Shown here: one piece after another, positions 1-8,351 of the stretch | How positions within the stretch are numbered: position 1 is the stretch's first letter | Layout: each line of letters starts with the position of its first letter | Assembly: GCF_013394775.1 (NCBI RefSeq) | Contig: NZ_JABXYT010000001.1 | Coordinates: 1,006,501 to 1,070,500 of the forward strand | Length of the DNA stretch: 64,000 nt | Direction of reading: 5' to 3' | Source of the DNA: Oribacterium sp. oral taxon 102 | GTDB lineage: Bacteria > Bacillota > Clostridia > Lachnospirales > Lachnospiraceae | The notes under the pieces: model-generated | Seen by the model: the letters and a program-made list of their open reading frames with translations, nothing else | What the model was told of the DNA's origin: nothing | The model's database searches: none | Translations under genes and position numbers: made by a program

Positions 1-376
1 AATCCGTGTTTCCCTGAAGAAACACGGAGGGATTCGAGGCAAGGTGTCATTGGCGGATCGCGCTTCTGCAATACAACCATTATAAACGAGCTTCGGAAAG
101 AAGGAAAGGCTCGGAAAATTCTGTCAGCCCATCACAACGCGGACGGACAGCTCCCGCTTCCCGAGGAGGCGTTCGCTCGGGAGCAGATTCCTCTCGAGAC
201 ATTCTTCGTCAACACAGCGAATTCCTTTCCGTATTTCAAAAACATTCCGGCAATGAAGACGGACTCCGCGATTGATCCCTCGCTCGGTCCTGTGGTCTGG
301 AAGCTCTCACCCGGCGTTTCCGAGGAGCAGTTCAGATTCAGACAGTCGTTCCGGTCGGCTCTCCCGATCAGCGGCA
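1..376 (+). pseudogene. Open reading frame cut by the left edge, identity unclear; possibly the tail of a transporter gene
   Basis: Frame 1 is open from the first base to 681, but only the part up to about base 340 looks like protein (for example [20 protein letters not shown]); beyond that, a neighbouring frame carries a transporter permease remnant. The readable part could be the C-terminus of an extracellular solute-binding protein, judging only from its position before a permease remnant; I do not recognise it firmly. A 9-bp inverted repeat (CCGTGTTTC/GAAACACGG) lies at about 4-27 inside it, without a T-run. The start lies outside the window. Confidence 0.25.
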
Positions 377-631
377 GGCGGTGCGATTCATGCCTATGCC
401 TTCCGCCTGAAAAAATTCATGCTCACCCTCATCCTGATGCTCCCGGAGCAGGTTATGGCGCTTGGCTTCGTGCAGCTCGTCGGCCGGATGAAGCGGGTGG
501 AAAGCGTACTGTCGCTGTCTCTCGTGGAGGCGGCGCGGATCAATGGCGCGGGAGAACTGCATATCTTCAACAGGATCGTGCTGCCGCTGATGAAGCCGGC
601 GGTCGCAGTGCAGGCGATCTTTGCCTTCGTT
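377..631 (+). pseudogene. Remnant of a MalG-type sugar ABC transporter permease
   Basis: The frame shows pieces of a carbohydrate ABC permease of the binding-protein-dependent inner-membrane family: an AYAF...LTLILMLPEQVM transmembrane piece and then the cytoplasmic EAA loop, EAARINGAGELHIFNRIVLP. The roughly 40 residues that normally separate these two blocks are missing, there is no plausible start, and similarity stops after IFAFV, just before an interspersed repeat at 641. An intact member of this family would be about 275 residues. It is therefore read as a decayed gene, probably the rest of a lost sugar importer whose binding protein may be the fragment before it. Confidence 0.55.
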
Positions 632-640
632 CCGTTAAGT

Positions 641-700
641 CATTCGCTGAAACAGAAACGATTGCTGTGAATTTGAAATGAAATTTCGGCGAATTGCAAA
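641..700 (+). repeat. Interspersed inverted repeat, family 2, copy 1
   Basis: Arms TTCGCTGAAA (643-652) and TTTCGGCGAA (684-693) enclose a 31-base loop. The left arm and part of the loop are repeated almost exactly, in the opposite orientation, at 22931-22990; the identical core is about 24 bases (642-665). The permease remnant loses its similarity about ten bases before this element. Confidence 0.6.
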
Positions 701-729
701 TAAAAGCATCTGCCATCTGCGCCGCTTTT

Positions 730-739
730 GTGGTATGAT
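730..739 (+). promoter_or_regulatory. Possible extended -10 promoter for the flavin reductase gene
   Basis: TGTGGTATGAT has an extended -10 form (TGn followed by TATGAT at 734-739). No convincing -35 is seen at the right distance. It would give a leader of about 115 bases before the gene at 863. Confidence 0.35.
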
Positions 740-862
740 AAATACTATCTTCCTCACGGATCATGGGAATCGCTTAGCTGTCGGACGGGTGCCTTGGGGA
801 AAGAGAGGGAATTTCGGAGAGGGGCTGCGCTTCATGAGGGGGAAGCCCTTGGAGGAGAGAAG

Positions 863-1444
863 ATGTCGAAAATCTGCTTCCCGAAGCCGGGAAATTTTGT
901 TTATCCGGTACCGGCGGTGCTGGTCAGCTGCAGAGGGAAAGATGGGCAGAGCAATCTGATTACCGTAGCATGGACGGGCACCGTCTGTTCGGATCCGCCC
1001 ATGGCGTATATCTCTGTGCGGAAGGAGAGGGCGAGCTATGCGATCTTACGGGAGAGCGGAGAATTCGTTATTAACCTTCCGAGCCGCGCCATGGCGCGAG
1101 CCGTGGATTTCTGCGGCTGTACGACGCTGCGCAAGCTGGATAAATGGGAGGCGACAGGACTTCATGAGGGCGAGAGCCGCATGATCTCTGCACCGACCGT
1201 GGAAGAAGCGCCGGTCTCCATTGAATGCAGAGTGACGCAGGTGCTTCCGCTGGGCAGTCACGACATGTTCCTCGCGGAGGTCGTGGCGGTGCAGGTGGAG
1301 GAACGCTATATGGACAAGAAGGGCGGCTTTCGCATGGAGAAGGTGGATCTCATGGCGTATTCCCATGGAGAATATTATGCACTCGGAGAGCTGCTCGGCA
1401 GCTTCGGCTATTCGGTGCGGAAAAGAAAGCGTGAGGAAAAATAA
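863..1444 (+). CDS. Flavin reductase-like domain protein (FMN-binding split barrel)
   Basis: The 193-residue protein has the layout of the flavin reductase/DIM6-NTAB family: an N-terminal PVPAVLVSC strand, then NLITVAWTGTVCSDPPMAYI, where these proteins bind FMN, and SGEFVINLPS further on. Members bind FMN and either reduce it with NAD(P)H or act as small flavoproteins; the substrate here cannot be read from sequence. The start at 863 follows GGAGGAG at 851-857; a longer reading frame from 728 has no ribosome site and no family similarity in its extra 45 residues. It is a lone gene ending just before a tRNA. Confidence 0.85.
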   Translation: MSKICFPKPGNFVYPVPAVLVSCRGKDGQSNLITVAWTGTVCSDPPMAYISVRKERASYAILRESGEFVINLPSRAMARAVDFCGCTTLRKLDKWEATGLHEGESRMISAPTVEEAPVSIECRVTQVLPLGSHDMFLAEVVAVQVEERYMDKKGGFRMEKVDLMAYSHGEYYALGELLGSFGYSVRKRKREEK

Positions 1445-1451
1445 AAAACTA

Positions 1452-1481
1452 TTGCCAGAAACCGGGGAGTCGTGTTAGAAT
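1452..1481 (+). promoter_or_regulatory. Promoter of the tRNA-Gly gene
   Basis: TTGCCA (1452-1457) and TAGAAT (1476-1481) are separated by 18 bases, and the tRNA begins 9 bases after the -10 box, as expected for a housekeeping sigma factor promoter. Confidence 0.6.
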
Positions 1482-1490
1482 ATATTTGTT

Positions 1491-1561
1491 GCGGATATAG
1501 TACATCGGTAGTACATCAGCTTCCCAAGCTGAGGAGGCGGGTCCGACTCCCGTTATCCGCT
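1491..1561 (+). tRNA. tRNA-Gly (anticodon CCC)
   Basis: The 71-base gene folds as a cloverleaf: acceptor arms GCGGATA and TATCCGC, an anticodon stem TCAGC/GCTGA around the loop TTCCCAA, giving anticodon CCC for the codon GGG, and a T arm containing GGGTCCGACTCCC. The 3' CCA is not encoded (the next bases are TGT). It is a single tRNA with its own promoter and terminator. Confidence 0.93.
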
Positions 1562-1572
1562 GTAGGAAAAAG

Positions 1573-1614
1573 GCTCGGAAATACGTCAGAAACGGCGTAA
1601 ATCCGAGCTTTTTT
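1573..1614 (+). terminator. Rho-independent terminator after tRNA-Gly
   Basis: GCTCGGA (1573-1579) pairs with TCCGAGC (1602-1608), with a small internal loop and ACG/CGT pairing further in, followed by six T. Confidence 0.8.
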
Positions 1615-1820
1615 GATGCCTTGGTGTGCTCGCTTTAATGGCGTACTCGCCGCTGCATTAGCGCTGCGAAAGCTGCGAAGCAGCGGAGCAGCGCACAGGA
1701 CTTATAGGATCGGTGGTGCCGAAGCTTTCGGCATGGGGATTTGTGGTGAAGATACCCGTCGGTCAGAAGGGCTCTTCACCATCTGTGTTTAATAATATAG
1801 ATGTGAGATGGCGAAACGGC
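1615..1820. other. Intergenic region with short hairpins
   Basis: No gene is seen. It holds two small perfect hairpins, around GCCGAAGCTTTCGGC (about 1718-1734) and TGGTGAAGA/TCTTCACCA (about 1746-1784), lacking T-runs; they may end the deacetylase transcript coming from the right. The stretch GCACAGGACTTATA near 1693-1706 also occurs in a palindrome at 46141-46176. Confidence 0.4.
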
Positions 1821-3197
1821 TTACAGCCCTGCGCCCGGTCCTACGAGGATAGTGTCTGCGGAGAGCGGAGCGGCGGCTGTGCTCTCCCGTGTCGTTTCAG
1901 CGGTGGTGCTTTCAGCGGAAACGTTCTCTGCCGGCGCTGTATCGGTTGGGGGCACTGCCGTCGTTTCGGCTGCGGCTGTTTCGCCGGAGGCGGACGGCGC
2001 TGCGAGCGGGGGGAATTTCTTATACTGCTTGCCGTTTCCTCCGGTGACACCCTCTCCGCGGAGTGCGATCAGCTCGGAGACAGTTACGAACTGGTAGCCC
2101 TGTGCGGCGAGCTCCGGAATCAGGGTCTTGCAGGCATCTGCCGTGCTCTGATAGAGAGAATGCATCAGGACAATGTCGCCGTCATGCACCTTGCCGCGGA
2201 TCTCGGAGATAACATGGTCGGCACGGCGGAATTTCCAGTCCTCGGTGTCGATGGACCAGTAGATCATCGGCTTTTTCAGAGCGGTGCGGACATTATCTGA
2301 GATATTTCCACCCGGAAGGCGATAGAGGAGCACTTCCTTTCCGGTGATGCTCTGAAGCGTCTCATCCGTTTTGGTGAATTCATTCCGGATATAATCTACG
2401 TCCTTTTTATTCATCTTGGTATCATGATCCCAGGAATGATTGGCGATCTCATGACCGTGCTCCGACATCTGCTTCACATGCTCTGCTGCGCTGCCTGTCC
2501 GGTTTCCGATGAGGAAAAAGGTAGCTCTGCCGTTGACCTGCTCCAGCGCATCGGTCAGCTGCTGCTCGATTTCCGTCTTGGGGCCGTCGTCGAAGGTGAA
2601 GGCGATCATCGGCTTCGTGCTGTCAATATAGCGTCCGCCGGAGAGGATGTGCGTCGGGTCAGAGCTGTCTAGCTCTCCATCTCCTGCACCGGAGGAGGGT
2701 GCAGCTGCACTCTCTGCGGGAAGCGTCGCATCCGACTCCGCCGGAACAGCCGCAGCCGCTGCAGTTGCAGCAAGACTCGGAACCTCCTCAGCGAGCTTTC
2801 CCTGTGCGGAATTTTCCACAGTCTCTATCGTTTCTTTGCTTCCGCGCTGCGCTTCCCGGCTGGCTTCGATATAGCCGAGGATCCCCGCCGCGGCACGAAA
2901 GCTCAGCAAAAGCAGCATAAAAAGGACGAAAAGCAGTATCATGCGGTTCCTGCGGGCAAGCTGCTTCCTTCTTTTTAAATAAGCGCGCTGTGCAGCCCTG
3001 CGGCGTTCCTCGTTCGGATTCGGATTTCTTCGTCCCCGGAGAGAGGGAGAGCTGCTGTACCGACCTGTCGTTCCCCGTCCGGAATCGCCCTGCCTCGCTC
3101 CGGGATGACTGCTTCGGGGGCGCATACCCTGCGTTTCCCCGCGTGTGGGCTGTATCCGGGGATCTCTTTGCTGTGTTGCTCGTCTGAGATTTTCCAT
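1821..3197 (-). CDS. Membrane-anchored polysaccharide deacetylase (NodB domain)
   Basis: The 458-residue protein has a basic, Arg-rich cytoplasmic N-terminus (1-80), one transmembrane segment (MILLFVLFMLLLLSFRAAA), an Ala/Ser/Thr-rich linker, a NodB homology domain, and a second Ala/Thr/Glu-rich tail. The NodB motifs are intact: TFDDGP, HSWDH (metal ligands), RLPGG, SIDTEDW and LMHS. Such enzymes remove acetyl groups from N-acetylated sugars of peptidoglycan or other wall glycans outside the cell; a wall substrate is inferred from the anchor. The start has AGGAAG just upstream. The low-complexity tail after the catalytic domain is unusual and may reach through the wall. No partner gene is adjacent on this strand. 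Confidence 0.88.
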   Translation of the reverse strand: MENLRRATQQRDPRIQPTRGETQGMRPRSSHPGARQGDSGRGTTGRYSSSPSLRGRRNPNPNEERRRAAQRAYLKRRKQLARRNRMILLFVLFMLLLLSFRAAAGILGYIEASREAQRGSKETIETVENSAQGKLAEEVPSLAATAAAAAVPAESDATLPAESAAAPSSGAGDGELDSSDPTHILSGGRYIDSTKPMIAFTFDDGPKTEIEQQLTDALEQVNGRATFFLIGNRTGSAAEHVKQMSEHGHEIANHSWDHDTKMNKKDVDYIRNEFTKTDETLQSITGKEVLLYRLPGGNISDNVRTALKKPMIYWSIDTEDWKFRRADHVISEIRGKVHDGDIVLMHSLYQSTADACKTLIPELAAQGYQFVTVSELIALRGEGVTGGNGKQYKKFPPLAAPSASGETAAAETTAVPPTDTAPAENVSAESTTAETTRESTAAAPLSADTILVGPGAGL

Positions 3198-3371
3198 TCC
3201 ACTTCCTGTCCGGGGAAGACTGGAAAACTTCCCCTTTTAAATCTTTATCAGATAGTATATCATGAAAAAGCGACAAAATAATTTATAATTTTTACCGGTC
3301 TAATCATATCATAAAATTCACGGGATTTTTGGATTTAAGGAACTTGTAAGGAAATAAAGAGGAATAGAGGA

Positions 3372-4514
3372 ATGGATAAAAAAGCGATAAACGAGGTCAA
3401 AAAATGTTTTAATAAGAACGATTGCCGGATTGACTGGATGCGTGCCTGCTATGTCAATGAAGAGGGGGAGAAGCTGGAGACGCTGCACGATACCTTTTTG
3501 GCGTTGCAGGATGAGGAGATGGCGAAGTACTGCGAGCTGTTCCGCCGCGCGCTCTCAGGGAAGCTCGGCCGGAATCTGTTTAATGTAGCGTTTCCGCTGG
3601 CAGAGGAGCAGGCAGGCGGGCATCAGGAATTCCTTTATCGTCTCCGGGAAAGCGCGCTGAAGGACGACGCGCTGGTGCAGGAATTTTTTGACCGCGTGAT
3701 CGGAAGCGCAGAGCTTCCGGGGAAATATCTGATCGTACTGGTACATGGTGTCTACGACATTCCGAAAAAGACGACGGACGGACTGACGATGGAGGATGCC
3801 TCCGAGGAGGTTTATCGCTTCCTGCTTTGTCTTATCTGCCCGGTGACGCTGCTCCGCGAGGGGCTCTGCTATGACCGCGCGGCGGGAACCTTTCTGAGCC
3901 GTACCGACGACTGGGCGGTGCAGAAGCCGGATGCGGCATTCCTCTTTCCCTCGTTTAATGAACGCAGTACGGATCTCCATGAGACCCTGTTTTATGCGAA
4001 GAATCCGAAGGAACGGCACGAGGAGCTTGCCAGAGGGATTCTGGGAACGGAGCTTCCGAGAGCGGAGACGGAGCAGCAGAATGTTTTCCGCGATCTGATT
4101 GAGACGACGCTGGATCGGGACTGCGATTTCGAGGCGGTAAAGAACATTTCGGACAGCCTGCAGCAGATGATTCGGGATGCGGCAGAGAGTGAGAGTCCCG
4201 CCGCAGTCGGGAAGCCGGAGCTTCGGCGGCTGCTCGCGGAGAACGGCGCGGGAGAGGAGCAGCTCCGGAAATTTGAGGTGATCTATGAGGAGGCAATGGG
4301 GGAGGATTCCTCGCCGCTCCTCGCGGAAAATGTGACGGACAGCCGGAGTCTCGTGGTGAAGTCGGACAATGTGAAGCTGAACGTCAAGGCGGAGGCTTCC
4401 GACATTGTGGAAACCCGTATCCTCGACGGACGGGAGTACCTCCTGATTCCGGTTTCTGACAATATCGAGGTGAACGGAATCCGGATCCGGATGCGAAGCG
4501 CGGAGGAGAGCTAG
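3372..4514 (+). CDS. DUF4317 family protein
   Basis: The 380-residue protein matches my memory of the DUF4317 family common in Lachnospiraceae and Ruminococcaceae: the opening MDKKAINEVKKCFNKNDCRI, then LFNVAFP, and a central LIVLVHGVYDIP. No catalytic motif, signal peptide or membrane segment is seen, so it is probably cytoplasmic; its function is unknown. It ends 2 bases before the rsuA start, so the two are co-transcribed. An AT-rich stretch (3270-3371) before it should hold the promoter, but no clean -35/-10 pair could be picked. Confidence 0.8.
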   Translation: MDKKAINEVKKCFNKNDCRIDWMRACYVNEEGEKLETLHDTFLALQDEEMAKYCELFRRALSGKLGRNLFNVAFPLAEEQAGGHQEFLYRLRESALKDDALVQEFFDRVIGSAELPGKYLIVLVHGVYDIPKKTTDGLTMEDASEEVYRFLLCLICPVTLLREGLCYDRAAGTFLSRTDDWAVQKPDAAFLFPSFNERSTDLHETLFYAKNPKERHEELARGILGTELPRAETEQQNVFRDLIETTLDRDCDFEAVKNISDSLQQMIRDAAESESPAAVGKPELRRLLAENGAGEEQLRKFEVIYEEAMGEDSSPLLAENVTDSRSLVVKSDNVKLNVKAEASDIVETRILDGREYLLIPVSDNIEVNGIRIRMRSAEES

Positions 4515-4516
4515 AA

Positions 4517-5227
4517 ATGCGGCTGGATCGGTTTTTATCCGATATGAACGTCGCCAGCCGGAGCGAGCTCAGAAAGGCGATTCGAAACCGGCAGGTCACG
4601 GTAAATGGGGAAACGATCCGAGATCCGGGCTTTCTGCTTTCGCCGGAGGAGCAGCCGGAGGTGATCTGCCGGGGGAAGTGCGTCGAATATCAGGAGCTGC
4701 AGTATTTCATGCTGAACAAGCCTGCAGGGGTAATCTCGGCGAGCGAGGATCGGAAGCAGAAGACGGTCGTGGATCTGATCGGGGAGGAGAAGCGGAGAGA
4801 CCTTTTTCCGGTCGGAAGGCTGGACAGGGATACGGAGGGACTCCTCCTCCTGACGAATGACGGACAGCTCGCGCATCGGCTGCTCTCTCCGAAAAAACAG
4901 GTGGATAAGCAGTATTTCGCCCGCATCAGCGGGAAGGCGACGGCGGAGGACAGCGCGCGCTTCGCCGCGGGAATCCGCTATGATACAGAGCTGACCGCGC
5001 GTCCCGCGAGACTGGAGATCCTCACCGCCGGGGAGGAGAGCTCGGAGATTCTCGTGACGATACAGGAGGGGAAGTTTCACCAGATCAAGAAAATGGTGGC
5101 AGCGCTTGGAGGCGGAAAGCAGGTTCTCTACCTGAAGCGCCTCTCGATCGGGGCGCTTCGTCTGGACGAGAGCCTCAGACCGGGGGAATACCGGAGGCTC
5201 CGGCAGGAGGAGCTGGCTGTGCTCTGA
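4517..5227 (+). CDS. rsuA: 16S rRNA pseudouridine synthase, RsuA family
   Basis: The 236-residue protein has an N-terminal S4 RNA-binding domain (MRLDRFLSDMNVASRSELRK, residues 1-20) and a catalytic pseudouridine synthase domain with the signature GRLDRDTEGLLLLTNDG, in which the Asp of GRLDRDT is the catalytic residue. KFHQIKKM near the C-terminus is also typical. RsuA isomerises one uridine of 16S rRNA (U516 in E. coli) during small-subunit assembly; RluB/E/F relatives share the fold, so the exact target base is inferred. It follows the DUF4317 gene by 2 bases. A truncated acetyltransferase lies 14 bases downstream. Confidence 0.88.
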   Translation: MRLDRFLSDMNVASRSELRKAIRNRQVTVNGETIRDPGFLLSPEEQPEVICRGKCVEYQELQYFMLNKPAGVISASEDRKQKTVVDLIGEEKRRDLFPVGRLDRDTEGLLLLTNDGQLAHRLLSPKKQVDKQYFARISGKATAEDSARFAAGIRYDTELTARPARLEILTAGEESSEILVTIQEGKFHQIKKMVAALGGGKQVLYLKRLSIGALRLDESLRPGEYRRLRQEELAVL

Positions 5228-5241
5228 GAAAAGGGGAAGCG

Positions 5242-5349
5242 ATGGAATATCAGAAATGGATAAGGTGTAAGGACGGCAGGGAATGCTGCCTTCGGAACGG
5301 GACGGAACGAGACGGCAGGCTATCAGGAACTCGTATATATGAGGCTTGA
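5242..5349 (+). pseudogene. 5' stump of a GNAT acetyltransferase gene
   Basis: A 35-codon frame with a good ribosome site (AAGGGGAAG) begins MEYQKWIRCKDGRECCLRNG and continues TERDG, which looks like the first two dozen residues of a GNAT N-acetyltransferase as found in Lachnospiraceae. Then the sequence becomes unrelated and stops at 5347-5349; a real GNAT protein has about 170 residues. The break lies just before the promoter of the phnD gene, so the remainder was probably lost when the phn operon came to lie here. Confidence 0.5.
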
Positions 5350-5374
5350 ATATCCTGTTTAATCCCGCTATAAT
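5346..5374 (+). promoter_or_regulatory. Promoter of the phn operon
   Basis: TTGAAT (5346-5351) and TATAAT (5369-5374) are 17 bases apart, a near-consensus housekeeping promoter. Transcription would start about 5381, giving a leader of some 65 bases before phnD. Confidence 0.75.
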
Positions 5375-5447
5375 AATTACTGCGCTTTTCGGAGAAAAGC
5401 CGCGGGTTAAGGCAACGTCCCGGAAGGGGACAATTAGGAGGAAGCTT

Positions 5448-6554
5448 ATGAGAAAAGTTCTTTCAGTTCTTCTGGCAGGCAGCATGGCGGCATCCGTGCT
5501 GGCAGGCTGCGGAAGCAAGGAAGCGGCAGAGACGACGGCTGTGACGGAGTCTGCAGCAGAGGCAGCGTCTGAGAGCGCCAAGGAGTCCGCGGAGACAGCG
5601 AAGGAGGTCAAGACGATCGATACGCTGCAGGTTGCGTTCGTTCCGTCCCGTGAGCCGGAGGAGATCGTCACGGTGACCGAGCCGCTCAAGGATATGCTGA
5701 AGCAGGAGCTGCTTCCGCTCGGCTATGATGTCAAGAATGTCAACATTACCGTAGGCACGAATTACGAGGCGGTCGGAGAGGGGCTCACGGCAGGCACGAT
5801 CGATGTCGGCTTCATTCCGGGCGGCACCTATGTCCTCTATGACGACGGCGCAGAGGTGATCCTCACGGCGACGCGGGACGGACTTTCCATCGATGACGAT
5901 GATCCGAAGGTCTGGAACCAGAACAAGCCGACGGAGGCCTCGGATCAGCAGGTAACCTTCTACCGCGCGCTGATGATCGCAGGACCGTCTGAGGCAGGAC
6001 GCGCTGTTGCCGCGAAGGTGAACAACGGTACGGAGCTCAGCTGGGAGGACTTCGACGGTCTGAACTGGGGCATCATGAGCCCGACCTCCTCTGCCGGCTA
6101 CATCTATCCGGCGCTCTGGATCCAGCAGAGGTTCGGCAAGAATATCACGGATCTTTCCCATGCCGTACAGTGCGATTCCTACGGTACCGCCTTTGCCCGT
6201 CTTGCGCAGGGACAGATCGATGTGCTCTGCACCTATGCGGATGCCCGCCGCGACAATGCGGAGAAGTGGCAGAAGGAATATGCCATGACGAATTCCATCT
6301 GGGATGATACGGATGTGATCGGCGTGACACCGGGGATCTACAATGATACGATCTCTGTTTCCAGAACCTCCGCTGTGATGGATGATGACTTCAAGGCGGC
6401 GCTGCAGCAGGCCTTCATCAATATCGGCAAGACCGACGCCGGCAAGGATGTCATCAAGATCTACAGTCACAAGGGCTATGAGATTGCGAAGGATTCTGAC
6501 TATGACTCTGAGCGTGAGGCACAGAAGATCATTCAGGAGCTTCGTGCGAAGTAA
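5448..6554 (+). CDS. phnD: Phosphonate/phosphite-type ABC transporter, substrate-binding lipoprotein
   Basis: The 368-residue protein starts with a lipoprotein signal peptide ending SVLAGCG (lipid-bearing Cys about residue 22), a short Ala/Glu/Ser-rich linker, then a PhnD-type binding domain: TLQVAFVPSREPEEI, VGTNYEAVGEGLTAGTIDVGF and SPTSSAGYIYP, the last being the loop that holds the phosphate-like group in this family. It captures a phosphonate, phosphite or phosphate ester outside the cell and hands it to the membrane complex. The start at 5448 has TAGGAGGAA; an in-frame upstream start at 5346 would overlap the promoter. A terminator hairpin follows, so expression of phnC may be lower or separately started. 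Confidence 0.88.
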   Translation: MRKVLSVLLAGSMAASVLAGCGSKEAAETTAVTESAAEAASESAKESAETAKEVKTIDTLQVAFVPSREPEEIVTVTEPLKDMLKQELLPLGYDVKNVNITVGTNYEAVGEGLTAGTIDVGFIPGGTYVLYDDGAEVILTATRDGLSIDDDDPKVWNQNKPTEASDQQVTFYRALMIAGPSEAGRAVAAKVNNGTELSWEDFDGLNWGIMSPTSSAGYIYPALWIQQRFGKNITDLSHAVQCDSYGTAFARLAQGQIDVLCTYADARRDNAEKWQKEYAMTNSIWDDTDVIGVTPGIYNDTISVSRTSAVMDDDFKAALQQAFINIGKTDAGKDVIKIYSHKGYEIAKDSDYDSEREAQKIIQELRAK

Positions 6555-6566
6555 GCAGGGCGGATG

Positions 6567-6596
6567 GGAGGAGTCCAGAGCGGCTCCTCCTTTTTT
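6567..6596 (+). terminator. Terminator between phnD and phnC
   Basis: GGAGGAG (6567-6573) pairs with CTCCTCC (6584-6590), followed by six T. It lies inside the operon and probably lets the binding protein be made in excess over the membrane parts. Confidence 0.75.
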
Positions 6597-6774
6597 CTAT
6601 CGGCTTTGCCGGAACGGTTATGGCTTTGGACAGGAAACGCTGAAAGACAGAGCATACTGCAGGCGTTCGGGTACGCTGTGCTTTTCAGGGCTTCCTGACA
6701 GATGGCCGGGCGTTTCGTGAAGAACGGCGGCTGGTGCCGCATGGGGGCAATGCATTTATGGACGGGAGTATAGC

Positions 6775-7524
6775 GTGATTAAGTTTGAGGATGTTGGGAA
6801 AAAGTACTCGAATGGCTATGAGGGGCTGAAGCATGTAAATCTTTGTATTGAGCAGGGGGAGTTCGTAGCGATCATCGGTCTGTCCGGCGCAGGGAAGTCG
6901 ACCCTGATCCGTACCATTAATCGTATGCACGATGTGACGAGCGGCAGGCTGACCGTGGATGAGGTGGATGTGATGACGCTGTCCGGGAGGAGTCTCCGCC
7001 GCTTCCGCAGGAGGATCGGAATGATTTTTCAGTCCTTCAACCTGATTACCCGGACGACAGTGATCCGGAATGTCCTGACTGCTTTCGTGCCGGATATGCC
7101 CTTTTTTCGTTCCGCCTTCGGCATTTATACAAAGGAAGAGAAAATGAAGGCGCTGGAGGCGCTGGACAAGGTCGGCATATTGGATAAGGCGTTCGTGCGG
7201 GCAGATCAGCTCTCCGGCGGACAGCAGCAGAGGGTCGCGCTGGCACGGACGCTGGCACAGAACCCGCAGATCATCCTCGCCGACGAGCCGGTGGCGGCGC
7301 TGGATCCGCTTACTGCGAAGCAGGTGATGGACGATTTCAGACGGATCAATCAGGAAATGAAGATTTCCATCCTTCTGAATATCCATCATGTAGATCTCGC
7401 GCTGGGCTACTGTGACCGCGTGATCGGCATCCGCAGCGGGGAGATCGTCTATGACGGCCCTGCGGGGGAGGTTGACCAGGATGTGCTCCGGCTGATCTAT
7501 GAGGGCGGAAAGGAGCAGGCATGA
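6775..7524 (+). CDS. phnC: Phosphonate-type ABC transporter, ATP-binding protein
   Basis: This 249-residue ATPase has Walker A GLSGAGKS, the Q-loop in IGMIFQSFNLI, the signature LSGGQQQRVALART, Walker B IILADEP and the switch His in NIHHVDLA. IRTINRMHDVTSG is typical of PhnC. It drives import with the two permeases that follow. Translation probably starts with GTG at 6775, preceded by GGGAG; no ATG fits the family N-terminus (MIKFEDVGKKY). It is separated from phnD by about 220 bases holding a terminator but overlaps the next gene by 4 bases (ATGA), meaning tight coupling. Confidence 0.92.
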   Translation: MIKFEDVGKKYSNGYEGLKHVNLCIEQGEFVAIIGLSGAGKSTLIRTINRMHDVTSGRLTVDEVDVMTLSGRSLRRFRRRIGMIFQSFNLITRTTVIRNVLTAFVPDMPFFRSAFGIYTKEEKMKALEALDKVGILDKAFVRADQLSGGQQQRVALARTLAQNPQIILADEPVAALDPLTAKQVMDDFRRINQEMKISILLNIHHVDLALGYCDRVIGIRSGEIVYDGPAGEVDQDVLRLIYEGGKEQA

Positions 7525-8342
7525 GTCTCTACGACAGGCTTTTCCCGCCGAAGCGCTACCGCCTGCCGAATGGAAAGGAGCTGTGCGAGCGGCGCAGCAG
7601 AGCGCCGCTCTATGCGCTTCTCATCCTGCTGCTTGCGGCGCTCTCCGTGAAGGTTACGGGCTTCGAGCTCTCCGTGCTGCTTCGGAGAGGCAGTCAGTTT
7701 TTCGTGATCCTGGGGCAGATGTTCCCGCCGGAGCCCTCTTACCTCGCGAAGATCTGGGGGCCGATCTTTGATACCATCAAGATGTCTCTGCTCGGCTCGG
7801 CGCTCGGCTCTCTGCTTTCGGTTCCCTTCGCAATGCTGGCGGCGACAAATGTCTGCAGGAATCGAGTGGCAGTCAGCCTGGTGCGTCTCTTGTTCAGCAT
7901 TGTACGGACGCTGCCGACCTTGGTCATGGCGTTGATCGCAACCTTTATCTTCGGATTGGGAACCATTGCCGGAACGATCGCTATCGCGGTCTTCTCCTTT
8001 TCCTATATCGGGAAGATCCTCTATGAGGAGATCGAGACGGTGGATATGGGGGCCTTCGAGGCAATGGAGGCGATGGGCGCTGCGAAGACGAGCGCCTTTT
8101 TCACGGCGATCGTGCCGCAGGTGCTTCCGAGCTTCCTGTCCAACAGTCTCTATAATTTCGAGGGAAATGTGCGCTATGCGGCAGTGCTGGGCTATGTCGG
8201 CGCAGGCGGAATCGGACTGATTCTGAACGAGCAGCTCGGCTGGAGAGAGTATCCGAATGTCGGCATGATATTGATTGCGCTGTTTGTAACGGTATTCATG
8301 ATCGAAAGCATCAGCCGCTATGCGCGGAAGAGGCTGGTATAG
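7521..8342 (+). CDS. phnE: Phosphonate-type ABC transporter, permease (first of two)
   Basis: The 273-residue membrane protein has about six transmembrane segments and the permease loop EAMEAMGAAKTSAFFTAIVP that docks on PhnC. LPTLVMALIATFIFGLGTIAG and the late GYVGAGGIGLIL motif are typical of PhnE. It overlaps phnC by 4 bases and is followed after 9 bases by a second permease, so the channel is probably a heterodimer. Confidence 0.9.
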   Translation: MSLYDRLFPPKRYRLPNGKELCERRSRAPLYALLILLLAALSVKVTGFELSVLLRRGSQFFVILGQMFPPEPSYLAKIWGPIFDTIKMSLLGSALGSLLSVPFAMLAATNVCRNRVAVSLVRLLFSIVRTLPTLVMALIATFIFGLGTIAGTIAIAVFSFSYIGKILYEEIETVDMGAFEAMEAMGAAKTSAFFTAIVPQVLPSFLSNSLYNFEGNVRYAAVLGYVGAGGIGLILNEQLGWREYPNVGMILIALFVTVFMIESISRYARKRLV

Positions 8343-8351
8343 GGAGGGCAT

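Noticed and set aside
4..27. Hairpin CCGTGTTTC/GAAACACGG at the left edge as a terminator
   Set aside because: No T-run follows and the upstream gene is outside the window, so the role cannot be judged.
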